A stretch of DNA of 64,000 nucleotides from a virus: IMG/VR virus record IMGVR_UViG_3300023179_000082, positions 1-64,000 of that record; one strand, written 5' to 3'. Below are positions 29,518 through 39,243 of the stretch, piece by piece. Position numbers and translations under genes: made by a program. The notes beneath the pieces were generated by a model that saw only the letters and a list, made by a program, of their open reading frames with translations, had not been told where the DNA came from and made no database searches. Position 1 is the stretch's first letter. Every line of letters begins with the position of its first letter.

Positions 29518-32214
29518 CTAAATTGGTGGAGGTTCCTCTCGTGTACTATCAGGTGGTGGAATTCTTGCTAGTAGTCTTGCATTTTCATTTCTATTATCAT
29601 TATCATCGTTATTAGTTTGATTAATTATAGCAGGTGTATGTTCAGTAGAATCATCATATGGTGGTTGACTGCCACCTTGTGGTGCAACGGTTAAATCACC
29701 TGCACGATTGTTTTGATTATTTTGCTGAGCAACAGTTGCAGTTTCACGTGGATTTTCTCCACTTTTTTGTCCACCACTTTGTTTTCTTCGGTTGAAGAAG
29801 GCACCTGGGTCGATAAGGACTCCTGCTAATTCCTGTGTAAAACGTCCACGTGAAAATGAACTAGTCACTGTGGTTAACATATATATAAGTGATTTATTTT
29901 CTGCTGCTTCTTCACTGAATAATTTTGGGCTATAAAAGCTTACACTTTGATTAATACCTAGTAAACCATTTTCTTCTTTGTAATTAATAACTCTAGTATT
30001 TGGGTCAATTGTTGCATTATAATCTACAGGTTCTTTAAATGTAATTTCAATAAACACTTCACCACCATTAGGATTAATGGTAAAACCATCATACCCATAT
30101 ATACTAAAAGCTTTATAAAAATTAGTATTCAGTGTATTCATTCCTACACTTTGTGTAAGATAATCAGGGTCACCTAAAATAGTTGCCTTAAATTGTGCTT
30201 GATCTTTTGGACTGTACAAGAAATTTTGTACTTGAGAGGCTTGTGTACCTGCAATACCTCCACCGCTGCTATCAATCGCTTGTGGCGGTCCACCCACCGC
30301 AGCTATAGGTGCATTACCATTACCATCAGATACAGTTTTATTATCACCTGAAATTTGAGCAAATAACAAATAATATAATCCATTATAAGTTTGTTCGTAG
30401 TTAATAATTTCACTATTTTGCCCTGTGAACCAATATTCATAACGCTTATGCGGACCAGGATACTCCGCACGTGACCCTACATAAGGTGAACGCAAGTATG
30501 GTATTTTATATTGGTGGACTTGATACGTTAGTTTATATGCCCAATCTTTACGTTGTTCATCCCAACCATATGGTTCAACAAGTGGATTGATATGATACCA
30601 ATTTAATTCTTTAGAAGCAGGTTTAGGATCAGTCTCACCCTCAGGTTCAGCAGGATTATTAACTTGATTCAATGCTGCTAAAACATATTCACTTTGTGCA
30701 ATAATTTTATCAATAGCTGATAATATTGGTTGTGGTGTAATAGGTATATTAGTTTCCGTTGATAATGCTACCGCTTTTGCTGCTTGCTGTGGATTGTTTT
30801 GTACGGTGCTTGTTACAGGTGATGTAACAGTATTGGATTTGTCTTGTTTAGCATTATTTAATTTTGACGTAGGTATGATACTATCTTGTTCAAACTTAAT
30901 TTCATACTTGTCAGCTAGTTTATACAAATTACTTTTTACTGTATCTTCTTGTATTTTATTTAATTGTGCAATTAATCCATCATTACCTGTTAGTGCTGCT
31001 TGTACATTACCACCTTTACATGTAATTTGAGTTGATACTAAACCACGTTTTGTTCCATATGCTTCAGACATAGGCACAGGTGCTGCTTTAATATTGTATA
31101 CAGTTGCTTTACCATCTAGCTTAAACTTGAATTCTGTAATTTTAATTAGGTAATAACGTTTAAAAACAGCATTTGGGTTACCACCCATAGTATCTTTTGA
31201 TGAAAACTTAGTTGCATCAATTAATGTTCCATTTTCATCATATCCATAAAACCTAATGGCTAAAACAAAATGTTGGTCAAGAGGTAATGGTGTTTTCTTT
31301 GGGTCACGATTGTTTAAAATTTTACTATTCTTGTATAGAGTATTTGCTGCCATGACTAATTGTGTTGCCAAACCAAAGCTATTAGGTTCTATAATTTTAA
31401 ACTCAAAGTTCATACCGCTTGCAGGACCGCCTGGGATGCGGAGGGCTGTCTTAAAAGATAAATCATCAATGTAGTAATCAAAATACATACCAGGTGGTCT
31501 ATACTTTTGATCTCCAACCCCACCGCTTTGCGCTATAACATATGCTTGTGGTTGACCACCTGCACCTTGTGGCAAAAATGTATTAATATTTGTATAATTA
31601 GAATCGTTTAAACTTGAAATAGCATCAGGGTTGACCATATACCAAGTAATTTGATAGGTATAACTTGACAATTGTGATAGTGGATTAAACACCCTGCGCC
31701 CAGGAATCGTATCATCATTTGGTTTTTGTGATTTTACAGTAACTGATTCTTTAATCGTTGGGGTATCAGGTGATATACCACCACGCATATCATCTGTTAC
31801 TTCAGAAGCAGTTTCAGAGGCAGCAGCAGATTGACTAGTATCATTAGGTGTGTTATCATCTTTTGCGCCTGTATATGTTTCATTTTGTGATTCAGTTTCG
31901 TTTGCACTATTAGTTGATGCTGCAGGTAAAGGTTCTCCTTGAACAGGTTTAGGCTCTGCTGCAGGTGGTTTTTCTTCTTCAGGTTTTTTTTGTAATGCGG
32001 AAACAACCTCAGGTATATTAGCAGCAGTTGCTTCTAATTGATCTTGTACCGCTGATGCTGCAGGAACACCTTTAATACCACCTAAAAAAGAGCTTGGTGT
32101 AAATGAATCAATTGATCCAAGGTCAATACCTGAACCTCTTATTCCACCACCTTTGACAATTACTCTATTGCTAGGTGACAGAAAAAATGTAAAACCGTTT
32201 ACTGTTATTTCCAT
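29518..32214 (-). CDS. Probable baseplate protein of T4-like phages, 898 aa
   Basis: The N-terminus (MEITVNGFTFFLSPSNRVIVKGG) is compact, followed by an acidic, Pro/Ala/Thr/Ser-rich disordered stretch (about residues 60-165), then a folded core starting RRVFNPLSQLSSYTYQITWYMVNPD and including FDYYIDDLSFKTALRIPGG, FEFKIIEPN and LDQHFVLAIRFYGYDENG. The last 80 residues are polar and proline-rich. Position between gp53 and the spike gene makes it a baseplate protein, possibly a hub (gp27-like) or spike-associated component, but I cannot assign it to a T4 gene from sequence alone. The ATG overlaps the gp53 stop by one base, with TTAGGA as ribosome site inside gp53. Confidence 0.65.
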   Translation of the reverse strand: MEITVNGFTFFLSPSNRVIVKGGGIRGSGIDLGSIDSFTPSSFLGGIKGVPAASAVQDQLEATAANIPEVVSALQKKPEEEKPPAAEPKPVQGEPLPAASTNSANETESQNETYTGAKDDNTPNDTSQSAAASETASEVTDDMRGGISPDTPTIKESVTVKSQKPNDDTIPGRRVFNPLSQLSSYTYQITWYMVNPDAISSLNDSNYTNINTFLPQGAGGQPQAYVIAQSGGVGDQKYRPPGMYFDYYIDDLSFKTALRIPGGPASGMNFEFKIIEPNSFGLATQLVMAANTLYKNSKILNNRDPKKTPLPLDQHFVLAIRFYGYDENGTLIDATKFSSKDTMGGNPNAVFKRYYLIKITEFKFKLDGKATVYNIKAAPVPMSEAYGTKRGLVSTQITCKGGNVQAALTGNDGLIAQLNKIQEDTVKSNLYKLADKYEIKFEQDSIIPTSKLNNAKQDKSNTVTSPVTSTVQNNPQQAAKAVALSTETNIPITPQPILSAIDKIIAQSEYVLAALNQVNNPAEPEGETDPKPASKELNWYHINPLVEPYGWDEQRKDWAYKLTYQVHQYKIPYLRSPYVGSRAEYPGPHKRYEYWFTGQNSEIINYEQTYNGLYYLLFAQISGDNKTVSDGNGNAPIAAVGGPPQAIDSSGGGIAGTQASQVQNFLYSPKDQAQFKATILGDPDYLTQSVGMNTLNTNFYKAFSIYGYDGFTINPNGGEVFIEITFKEPVDYNATIDPNTRVINYKEENGLLGINQSVSFYSPKLFSEEAAENKSLIYMLTTVTSSFSRGRFTQELAGVLIDPGAFFNRRKQSGGQKSGENPRETATVAQQNNQNNRAGDLTVAPQGGSQPPYDDSTEHTPAIINQTNNDDNDNRNENARLLARIPPPDSTREEPPPI

Positions 32215-32513
32215 TATAGTCCTAACACTGCTTTTAATGTTTCTGCTTTAGGTAGATATATTCTAGTTCCTTGAACAAAATCAAAAAGCGGGTCTACTAA
32301 AGTATTTGGGTTACGTTGTGCAAATACCCACCATAATTTTGATTCATCATATAAATCATATGCTAGTAAATCAGGGCGCAAATGATAAGTTGGCGTAATT
32401 TGCCAATATACATCACCTGTATTAATAGGTATTGGACGATTAGTCATTACGTCCAAGTAAGCACTATTGACCACATTAGTCAAATAGTAAGGACTTGTTG
32501 ATGGGTATTTCAT
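32214..32513 (-). CDS. 53: Baseplate wedge protein gp53-like (99 aa)
   Basis: gp53 joins neighbouring wedges in the T4 baseplate. The sequence shows the family layout: an N-terminal segment Y-x-TNVVNSAYLDV, a central YHLRPDLLAYDLYDESKLWWVFAQRN (the L-x-YD-x-Y-x(5)-WW element), and a LysM-like end VDPLFDFVQGTRIYLP. At 99 aa it is shorter than T4 gp53 (196 aa), as in many marine relatives. The ATG immediately follows the stop of the 820-aa gene, with GGAGGAA as a strong ribosome site. It precedes a baseplate gene, the spike gene, gp25 and gp6, a conserved wedge/hub order. Confidence 0.88.
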   Translation of the reverse strand: MKYPSTSPYYLTNVVNSAYLDVMTNRPIPINTGDVYWQITPTYHLRPDLLAYDLYDESKLWWVFAQRNPNTLVDPLFDFVQGTRIYLPKAETLKAVLGL

Positions 32514-34976
32514 TTACCATATTCCTCCACCGAAACCTGCATTGGTGCTACCTTGTAATAATTTTCCTGTTGCATAATCACGTAAACTGAATTTATTACT
32601 TATCGTTCGACGTGTGACCATTGGATGGAAAGTTAGCTGTATTTGTATCTTGGTTGGTATACGTGTTGTTTCACCTGTAATTACTGTTCTAAATTCAGGA
32701 GGACGATTTAATGCACCTTTTTCTAATCTACTGCCAACTAAACGATTAAATTGTGTCAAAAATGGATTAGTTGATGTTGCAGGTGGGCTTAAATTAGGAT
32801 TATTACTTTGTCTTATTCCTCCACTAACTGATCCTGCCATAATATAATCAACATCATTAGGTAATGTATAATTAAAACTTGACAACACCATGGGATGATT
32901 ATCAAATTGATATTCTCCATATCCACTCAAATATAATAAAGGTGGTGGTGTACCTGCTTTAGGTGCTTGGTCTTGTCCATAAAACATTTTTGCAGCACTA
33001 CGGAAAAAATGTATTACTGCTCGTAAGTAAATTGCTTCAGCTACGTTTTGTGCAGTGAAATCACCTGTAATACCAATATCACTTACTGCGCTACCACGAT
33101 ATGAAAATATTTTATAGTTACTATGTGTAGGTTCAGTTGCGTCATAGTTTGCACTATAGGTTAATTGAACCGATGGTAGGTATGGAAATATAACACCATT
33201 GGTTGATTGTAATGGAAATAATATATCTTTATTACTTATTTTTGGGTCTTTGTATAGATAGGTTGCACTTGGTGCTAAACTAATTCGTACACGCCAATCA
33301 GCAGCTTTTTGAAATTTTACAGCAGGTGATTGATTACTGTTATTAGAATCACCAACAAATTGATCTTGATTAGGAGCAGCACGAACTCCGATGGTTGCGC
33401 CTGGACCGATCTCCTCCCCTCCTGCGCCATATTCATCTTCAGCAAATGCAGGATCAATACTTGGTGTATCAATTCCTTCCATAGCTGCAAGACCTGCATC
33501 ACTATTAGGGTCAATGGTTTCCTGACTACGTGGTATGGGAGCATCATCAAAGTCAACAAAGTTTTCACCACTTGTAGCAGGATCAATCGCAGGTGGTTCA
33601 TTATATATTTGTCCATTAGCTTCAAGAAATGCTGCTTCATCTTGTGTCTGTGGAGTAAGTGTAATTGCAGGATCATCCGCAACCACTTGTGGCGTAGGGT
33701 TGTTAACACCTGCGGGGGCTGATTCAGCAGTTTCAGCATTTGCAGTGGAAACATTGATAGCAGTTTGATAATTTTGTATTTCTGATGCTATAGAATTTTG
33801 CTCTAAAGCAAGCGTACTATTTTGATTATTTAAAGCAGCAAGTTGTTGCTCTGCTTCATTTCTTGCATCAGGTGAAGTATTTGGGTTGGAAATTTGTTCA
33901 CGTAATTGAACAATTTCTAAATCATTTTGTACTCGTTGTTGCGTAGTGCTTGCTAACCTTGCCTCAGCTTCAGATTTTTGTTGTTGTGCTTGTAATGCTT
34001 GCCCACGCCATTCTGCTGCAATATCTGAAGATGTAACTTGTGACGGTGTATTTGCTGCCGTATTTGGGTTAGTGTTAGGGTCACTTGCGGGGTCAATAGT
34101 TGTATTCGTTGAAGTTACAGGATTATTGTCTACCGTAACACTTAATCCTGATGGTGTAGTCAATGATGAAGTGCCATTATTGTTATTGACAACTTGTAAT
34201 CTTAGATTGCCATTAGTTTGGGTGGTAATTCCTGCTTCAGGTAATGCGCCTGTTATTATTGTTGGTGCAGCGTTTCCTGTATCTGTATTAACCGTTGTAA
34301 CACGTGTGGTTGTTGTACTTGGTGTATAAGCAACCGTTGTTTCACCTCTTGTTTGTGCAGCCTGTGCTTGACTTTCTAAAGCAATACCCTGATTTGCTAA
34401 TTCCGATGCTCGATCAAAACGTTGATCAGCAGATAATGATCTAATTTCAACTACTTGCGCTTGGCTAAGTTGTCCATTAGCCACAGCTTGTTGTAGTAAT
34501 CGTTGACCTTCAGTTGTATTGGGATCAACTAAATACAACTCTGATTGTGTTTTAAGTGCATCTGCTTTTGATTGTATTCCTTGACTTGTGGCGTTTGGCG
34601 TATCTTTTGCTCTACTAACAGTGTAAGTTCCACCACCTGAATCAGTTGCAACTTCTGTAACAGTGGTCGTAGTTTGTGCTTTAATGCTCGATGGTATAGG
34701 ATTAGCTTCCGTTCCTTTCGTACCACCTTCAACCCATTTTTCATAATTAAGTTGCTCAGTCTCTGCTTTAAAATAAGAAGTATAGTTATTAATATTAGCA
34801 GTGTAATCATTAATTTTTACATTGTTCTCATTAATCATACGCTGATATTCAGCAGCAGTATTTGTACTACCATTAGCTAAAGCTTTTGCCTTAAGCTTTT
34901 CTAAATTAGCATTACGATTTTCAAGAACCGTTCTATTAGCTTGCAAATCTGCCTGTGATGGTACTTTTGATGACAT
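32514..34976 (-). CDS. Baseplate/tail-tube initiator, gp48/gp54-like (820 aa)
   Basis: The folded C-terminal 270 residues carry a pattern I associate with the tail-tube-proximal baseplate proteins (gp48/gp54 group) of T4-like phages: DWRVRISLAP, LFPLQSTNGVIFPYLPSVQLTYSANYD, NYKIFSYRGSAVSDIGITGDFTAQN, AVIHFFRSAAKMFYGQD, PPPLLYLSGYGEYQFDNHP and TLPNDVDYI. These caps initiate tube polymerisation. The first 550 residues are unusual: coiled-coil and Gln/Ala/Thr/Asn-rich, mostly low-complexity, with acidic Pro/Asp segments. It heads the leftward baseplate operon; AATAAATA (34996-35003) lies 19 nt upstream and AAGGGTAG is the likely ribosome site. gp48 versus gp54 cannot be decided. Confidence 0.7.
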   Translation of the reverse strand: MSSKVPSQADLQANRTVLENRNANLEKLKAKALANGSTNTAAEYQRMINENNVKINDYTANINNYTSYFKAETEQLNYEKWVEGGTKGTEANPIPSSIKAQTTTTVTEVATDSGGGTYTVSRAKDTPNATSQGIQSKADALKTQSELYLVDPNTTEGQRLLQQAVANGQLSQAQVVEIRSLSADQRFDRASELANQGIALESQAQAAQTRGETTVAYTPSTTTTRVTTVNTDTGNAAPTIITGALPEAGITTQTNGNLRLQVVNNNNGTSSLTTPSGLSVTVDNNPVTSTNTTIDPASDPNTNPNTAANTPSQVTSSDIAAEWRGQALQAQQQKSEAEARLASTTQQRVQNDLEIVQLREQISNPNTSPDARNEAEQQLAALNNQNSTLALEQNSIASEIQNYQTAINVSTANAETAESAPAGVNNPTPQVVADDPAITLTPQTQDEAAFLEANGQIYNEPPAIDPATSGENFVDFDDAPIPRSQETIDPNSDAGLAAMEGIDTPSIDPAFAEDEYGAGGEEIGPGATIGVRAAPNQDQFVGDSNNSNQSPAVKFQKAADWRVRISLAPSATYLYKDPKISNKDILFPLQSTNGVIFPYLPSVQLTYSANYDATEPTHSNYKIFSYRGSAVSDIGITGDFTAQNVAEAIYLRAVIHFFRSAAKMFYGQDQAPKAGTPPPLLYLSGYGEYQFDNHPMVLSSFNYTLPNDVDYIMAGSVSGGIRQSNNPNLSPPATSTNPFLTQFNRLVGSRLEKGALNRPPEFRTVITGETTRIPTKIQIQLTFHPMVTRRTISNKFSLRDYATGKLLQGSTNAGFGGGIW

Positions 34977-34995
34977 AACTCTACCCTTATTCTTA

Positions 34996-35003
34996 TATTT
35001 ATT
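34996..35003 (-). promoter_or_regulatory. Late promoter-like octamer AATAAATA for baseplate operon
   Basis: Minus-strand AATAAATA, one mismatch to the T4 late consensus, 19 nt before the ATG at 34976, with an AAGGGTAG ribosome site between. It would drive the leftward baseplate operon. Confidence 0.5.
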
Positions 35004-35062
35004 ATTTTAAAAAGTCGTATTTTTATCTATAATAGTCGTAGTAAATAATTCTCTAACTCCTG

Positions 35063-35070
35063 TATAAATC
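35063..35070 (+). promoter_or_regulatory. Late promoter-like octamer TATAAATC before gp55
   Basis: One mismatch to TATAAATA, 63 nt upstream of the preferred gp55 ATG, in the divergent region. A 6-bp hairpin (TTGTTG at 35087-35092 with CAACAA at 35101-35106) follows it. Could allow gp55 to feed its own expression. Confidence 0.3.
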
Positions 35071-35133
35071 CAAATTTCTTGATTTTTTGTTGTAACTGTG
35101 CAACAATACAGGTATTATAACATTTGGAACCCT

Positions 35134-36009
35134 ATGACAGTCATTAAATACCTTAATAATAAGGACATACTCAAAGAAATACATTTAAGCAAGAATACCT
35201 ACTGCAGTTTTACTGAACCACAAGACCATCAATATGATTATATTATTGATTATGAAGAAGGTGTTATACTTGAAGACAGTTTAAAAATTGCGCTTAAGCC
35301 TGAAGTCATACAAAAAGCAAAAGAAAATCGTGCCTATCGTTTAGGCATAGAAAGTGGTACAAAAATTGACCCTACTACAATTGAACACAGTGACCTAGTA
35401 TTCAGAGTGATGACATGGGATCATATTCCACTAGCACCAAAACAATCACGTAAAGTTGACAAGAAGAAATCAGCACGTGAATTATTTGATTTTGAATTTG
35501 ATGATGAACCACTTTTTGATGATTTAGACGATCCAAAATTAAACAAAGAAATGGGCATGAGTGATATGAGTCATGTTCGTGTTAATTTTCCACCCTTCCA
35601 ACATTTTAAATACGCAGTAGCAGGTAATCAAATGTACTGTGTTGGTAAATCACATTGGAAAGGAGATATTTACACAGGATATTTTGACAAAGATAAAGGT
35701 CAAATTACTAATAAACTAGCTAAAATGTATCTTATGCTATGCGAAAAGTATGCCATGAGGTTTAATTGGCGTGGATATACCTACAATGATGAAATGCGTG
35801 GAGCAGCTATTTTACAATTGACTTATGTTGGTTTACGCTTTAACGAAGCTAAATCAAGTAATCCATTTGCTTACTATACCGCAGCTATTACTAATTCATT
35901 CTGTCGAGTATTGAATACAGAAAAGAAAAATCAAGGCATACGTGATGATATCCTAGAAGCTAATGGGTTAAACCCAAGTTGGTCACGTCAGTTTGCTGAA
36001 GAATCCTAA
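35134..36009 (+). CDS. 55: Late-transcription sigma factor gp55-like (291 aa)
   Basis: gp55 is the phage sigma factor that directs host RNA polymerase to late promoters (TATAAATA). The C-terminal 150 residues match the family: YFDKDKGQITNKLAKMYLMLCEKYAMRFNWRGYTYNDEMRGAAILQLT, RFNEAKSSNPFAYYTAAITNSFCRVLNTEKK (sigma region 2-like), then a short tail. At 291 aa it is much longer than T4 gp55 (185 aa); about 140 N-terminal residues are extra, including an acidic patch (FDFEFDDEPLFDDLDD). I start at ATG 35134 (MTVIKYL); a GTG at 35098 would add 12 residues but lies in the loop of a small hairpin. The many late octamers in this window are its expected targets. Confidence 0.85.
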   Translation: MTVIKYLNNKDILKEIHLSKNTYCSFTEPQDHQYDYIIDYEEGVILEDSLKIALKPEVIQKAKENRAYRLGIESGTKIDPTTIEHSDLVFRVMTWDHIPLAPKQSRKVDKKKSARELFDFEFDDEPLFDDLDDPKLNKEMGMSDMSHVRVNFPPFQHFKYAVAGNQMYCVGKSHWKGDIYTGYFDKDKGQITNKLAKMYLMLCEKYAMRFNWRGYTYNDEMRGAAILQLTYVGLRFNEAKSSNPFAYYTAAITNSFCRVLNTEKKNQGIRDDILEANGLNPSWSRQFAEES

Positions 36010-36013
36010 TTAG

Positions 36014-36040
36014 TTGACACTGTGGCAATCTTTATATAGA
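36014..36040 (+). promoter_or_regulatory. Possible sigma70-type promoter before gp47
   Basis: TTGACA (36014-36019), 15-bp spacer, TATAGA (36035-36040), in the 39-nt gap between gp55 and gp47. The spacer is short for sigma70. It would let the recombination genes be expressed without gp55. Confidence 0.3.
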
Positions 36041-36048
36041 TTGTATTG

Positions 36049-37065
36049 ATGAGTAATTTATTTAAAAAAGCAGCAGTTTTTACAGACATACACTACGGTT
36101 TAAAGAACAATAGTATACAACATAATGAAGACTGCCTAAAATTTACGGATTGGTTTATCTCCAATGCTAAAAAACATGGGTGTGAAACATGTTTTTTTCT
36201 AGGAGACTACCATCACAATCGTGCTACTATCAATGTACTTACCCTTAACTATAGCTTAAAAGGGTTAGAAAAACTTAACGAAAGCTTTGAACGGGTGTAT
36301 TTTATACCTGGAAATCATGATTTGTATTACAGAGATAAACGTGATATACAAAGTGTAGAATGGGCACGTTACTTACCTAACGTAGAAATTTGCAATGATT
36401 GGGTGGTTCGTGATGATGTAGTTATTGCACCATGGTTATGCGGTGATGACTACAAACATATACCAAAATTACAAGGCAAATATTTGTTTGGTCATTTTGA
36501 ACTACCAACTTTTTATATGAATGCTATGGTAGAAATGCCCGATCATGGCGAAATCAATCGCAATGACTTGCATCATTTTGACCATGTTTTTACAGGACAT
36601 TTCCATAAACGCCAAACTAAAGGAAACGTAACATATATTGGAAACGCATTTCCGCATAATTATAGTGATGTAAATGATGATGAGCGTGGTATGATGATTT
36701 TAGAATGGGGAGCAAAACCAATTTTTGAAAGTTGGCCTAATCAACCTAAATTTCGTTCATATACTTTATCGGAAATTTTAGATAAGCCTGATGATTTACT
36801 CATACCTAATTCTAATGTACGTATTACTATAGACAAAGAAATAAGCTATGAAGAATCAAGTACCATTAAGGAAACAATCATGAATGAATATAAATTACGT
36901 GAAATGACTATGATTCCACAACGTGTTGATATTGAAACTGACACTACAGAACATGTAAACTTGCAATTTCAATCAGTTGATGCCATTGTATTATCTCAAA
37001 TAGAACAACTAGATGCAGGTGCTTATGATAAGCAACTGTTACTTAATATCTACAAAAACTTATGA
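36049..37065 (+). CDS. 47: Recombination nuclease subunit gp47-like (338 aa)
   Basis: gp47 is the metallophosphatase (Mre11/SbcD-type) nuclease of the T4 gp46/gp47 complex that resects DNA ends for recombination-dependent replication. All phosphodiesterase motifs are visible: D13-x-H15 in TDIHYG, GDYHHNR near 50, GNHD near 87 and GHFHKR near 182. Length matches T4 gp47 (339 aa). I start at the ATG at 36049 (MSNLFKK); a TTG immediately upstream would add one residue. The stop overlaps the gp46 start by 4 nt (ATGA), so subunits are translationally coupled. Confidence 0.95.
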   Translation: MSNLFKKAAVFTDIHYGLKNNSIQHNEDCLKFTDWFISNAKKHGCETCFFLGDYHHNRATINVLTLNYSLKGLEKLNESFERVYFIPGNHDLYYRDKRDIQSVEWARYLPNVEICNDWVVRDDVVIAPWLCGDDYKHIPKLQGKYLFGHFELPTFYMNAMVEMPDHGEINRNDLHHFDHVFTGHFHKRQTKGNVTYIGNAFPHNYSDVNDDERGMMILEWGAKPIFESWPNQPKFRSYTLSEILDKPDDLLIPNSNVRITIDKEISYEESSTIKETIMNEYKLREMTMIPQRVDIETDTTEHVNLQFQSVDAIVLSQIEQLDAGAYDKQLLLNIYKNL

Positions 37066-39227
37066 TTATTATTAAAGAACTAACAATTAAGAACTTCTTA
37101 TCTGTTGGCAATGTAACACAAAAAATACACTTCAATCGCAGTGACCTTACTCTTATACTAGGCGAAAACCGTGATTTAGGCGGGGATGGTGCACGTAATG
37201 GCACAGGAAAATCAACGATAGTACAAGCTTTATGCTATGCATTATATGGTACTGTGCTGAATAATATCAAAAAAGATAACCTAATTAACCTAACTAATGG
37301 TAAAGGTATGCTTGTTACCGTTGATTTTGAGGTGAATGGTAGTGAATATCGTATTGAACGTGGTCGTAAACCAAATACACTTAAGTTTTTTGTTGATAAT
37401 ACTGAACAAGAATTTAGTGAAGATGAAAATGAAAGTCAAGGTGATAGTCGTGAAACACAGCTTACTATTGAGTCTGTTATTGGTATTTCTGCTGAGATGT
37501 TTAAGCATATTGTTGCCTTAAACACTTATAATGAACCATTTCTTGCACTTAAAGCAGCAGACCAACGTGAAATTATTGAACAATTACTTGGTATTACATT
37601 GCTTTCTGAAAAAGCAGAAGGTATCAAAGAACTTAATCGTAACGTAAAAGAACAAATTCAAGCAGAAGAATTTAAAATACGTGGCTTGCAAGATGCTAAT
37701 ACTAAAATTCAAGAACAAATTGATAGCCTAAAACGTAGACAAACACTATGGTTGGCTAAGAAAGATGAAGATATTACCACATATACTAATCAATTAATAG
37801 AATTGTATAAGATTGATATCGATCAAGAAATAGCATCACATCGTTCTTTGGTTACTTATAATGATAACCAAACCAAATTAACCACTGCCAAAACGCACTT
37901 AGATAGTGAAATGGCTAAACTTAGTAAACGTTATAACGATGCAGTCATTGCCTACAAACGTGAAAAAGACACAATAGTCACACAAATGAACAGTTTGAAA
38001 AATATTGATATACATATCGAAATTTCAAACTTGAAAATTATTTCTGAAATTAGAGAAAAAACAATTACACGTGACAATACTAAGAAATTATTTGATGCTA
38101 GTAACGCTACTTGCACACGCTTAAGCAAAGATATTGCTATTATTAACGCAGAATTAGTTAAATTATACGATCACAAATGCTATGCATGTGGACAAGATTA
38201 TCATGATGAAACACATAAATTTACGCTAAAGAGCAAAGAAAATCAATTAGCTGAACTACAAGCTGATTTAGCTACAGCAGAAAATCAATCGCAAGAATAT
38301 AATACAATATTAAATGGTATTGGTACGATTCCATCCATTCCTGCTGTTCATTATAAAACGTTAGAAGATGCCATCAATCATAAGTCAACAATTGATTCAT
38401 TAGCTGATAAAACCATAAAATTACAGGAAAACTTTAACAAAACCCAAAGTTTGTATGAAAATGATGTGGATGCTTTGAACAAGCAATATGATGATACTGT
38501 GCGTGAAATCGGTGAACTTGGTACAAAACCTGTTACAGTGTATAAAACATTGGAACAAGCATTAAAACATCAAAGTACGGTAGAAAAGTTAGAGCAATCG
38601 TTAGAAAGACGTGTAGAAGAAGTTGACCCATACAGTGATCAAATCAATGATATGGAGAGTAATAGTATTACTGAAATATCTTATACTATGTTAAATCAGT
38701 TAACTACTACGTTAAAGCATCAAGAATACTTGCTTGATTTGCTCACTAATAAGAAATCCTTTGTTCGTAAGAAAATTATTGAACAAAATCTAAATTATTT
38801 GAATAGTCGTTTGACATTATATTTGGATAAGATGGGTTTACCGCATCGTGTTAAGTTTCAAAATGATTTATCGGTTGAAATTACTGAACTTGGGCGTGAG
38901 TTAAGTTATGGTAATTTTAGTCGTGGTGAAAGCACAAGGTTAATATTATCCCTATCATTTGCTTTTAGGGATGTATGGGAAAATCTATATCAAGGTATTA
39001 ATTTATTGTTTGTTGATGAAATGATAGACAATGGATTAGATAGTGTTGGTGTAGAAAATGCGATTGGATTGTTTAAAGAGCTAGGCAGACGCAGAGATAA
39101 GTCAGTGTGGTTAATTTCACATCGTGACGATTTAATGAGTCGTGTTGGTAACGTGTTACATGTCATCAAAGAGGGTGGATTTACACGGTATAGTCATATG
39201 AATGAAAAAATTGCAGTAGCAGTATAG
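37062..39227 (+). CDS. 46: Recombination nuclease ATPase subunit gp46-like (721 aa)
   Basis: Rad50/SbcC-type ATPase partner of gp47. Visible in order: Walker A GARNGTGKST (residues 43-52), Q-loop region (VALNTYNEPFLAL), long coiled coil, a CxxC zinc hook in KCYACGQD (near residue 375), second coiled coil, ABC signature FSRGESTRLILSLS (near 620), Walker B LLFVDEMIDNGLD (near 650) and the switch histidine in WLISHRDD. At 721 aa it is longer than T4 gp46 (560 aa); the extra length is coiled coil. It forms an operon with gp47 by a 4-nt overlap. Confidence 0.95.
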   Translation: MIIIKELTIKNFLSVGNVTQKIHFNRSDLTLILGENRDLGGDGARNGTGKSTIVQALCYALYGTVLNNIKKDNLINLTNGKGMLVTVDFEVNGSEYRIERGRKPNTLKFFVDNTEQEFSEDENESQGDSRETQLTIESVIGISAEMFKHIVALNTYNEPFLALKAADQREIIEQLLGITLLSEKAEGIKELNRNVKEQIQAEEFKIRGLQDANTKIQEQIDSLKRRQTLWLAKKDEDITTYTNQLIELYKIDIDQEIASHRSLVTYNDNQTKLTTAKTHLDSEMAKLSKRYNDAVIAYKREKDTIVTQMNSLKNIDIHIEISNLKIISEIREKTITRDNTKKLFDASNATCTRLSKDIAIINAELVKLYDHKCYACGQDYHDETHKFTLKSKENQLAELQADLATAENQSQEYNTILNGIGTIPSIPAVHYKTLEDAINHKSTIDSLADKTIKLQENFNKTQSLYENDVDALNKQYDDTVREIGELGTKPVTVYKTLEQALKHQSTVEKLEQSLERRVEEVDPYSDQINDMESNSITEISYTMLNQLTTTLKHQEYLLDLLTNKKSFVRKKIIEQNLNYLNSRLTLYLDKMGLPHRVKFQNDLSVEITELGRELSYGNFSRGESTRLILSLSFAFRDVWENLYQGINLLFVDEMIDNGLDSVGVENAIGLFKELGRRRDKSVWLISHRDDLMSRVGNVLHVIKEGGFTRYSHMNEKIAVAV

Positions 39228-39243
39228 TGTAATAAGTATCGAT

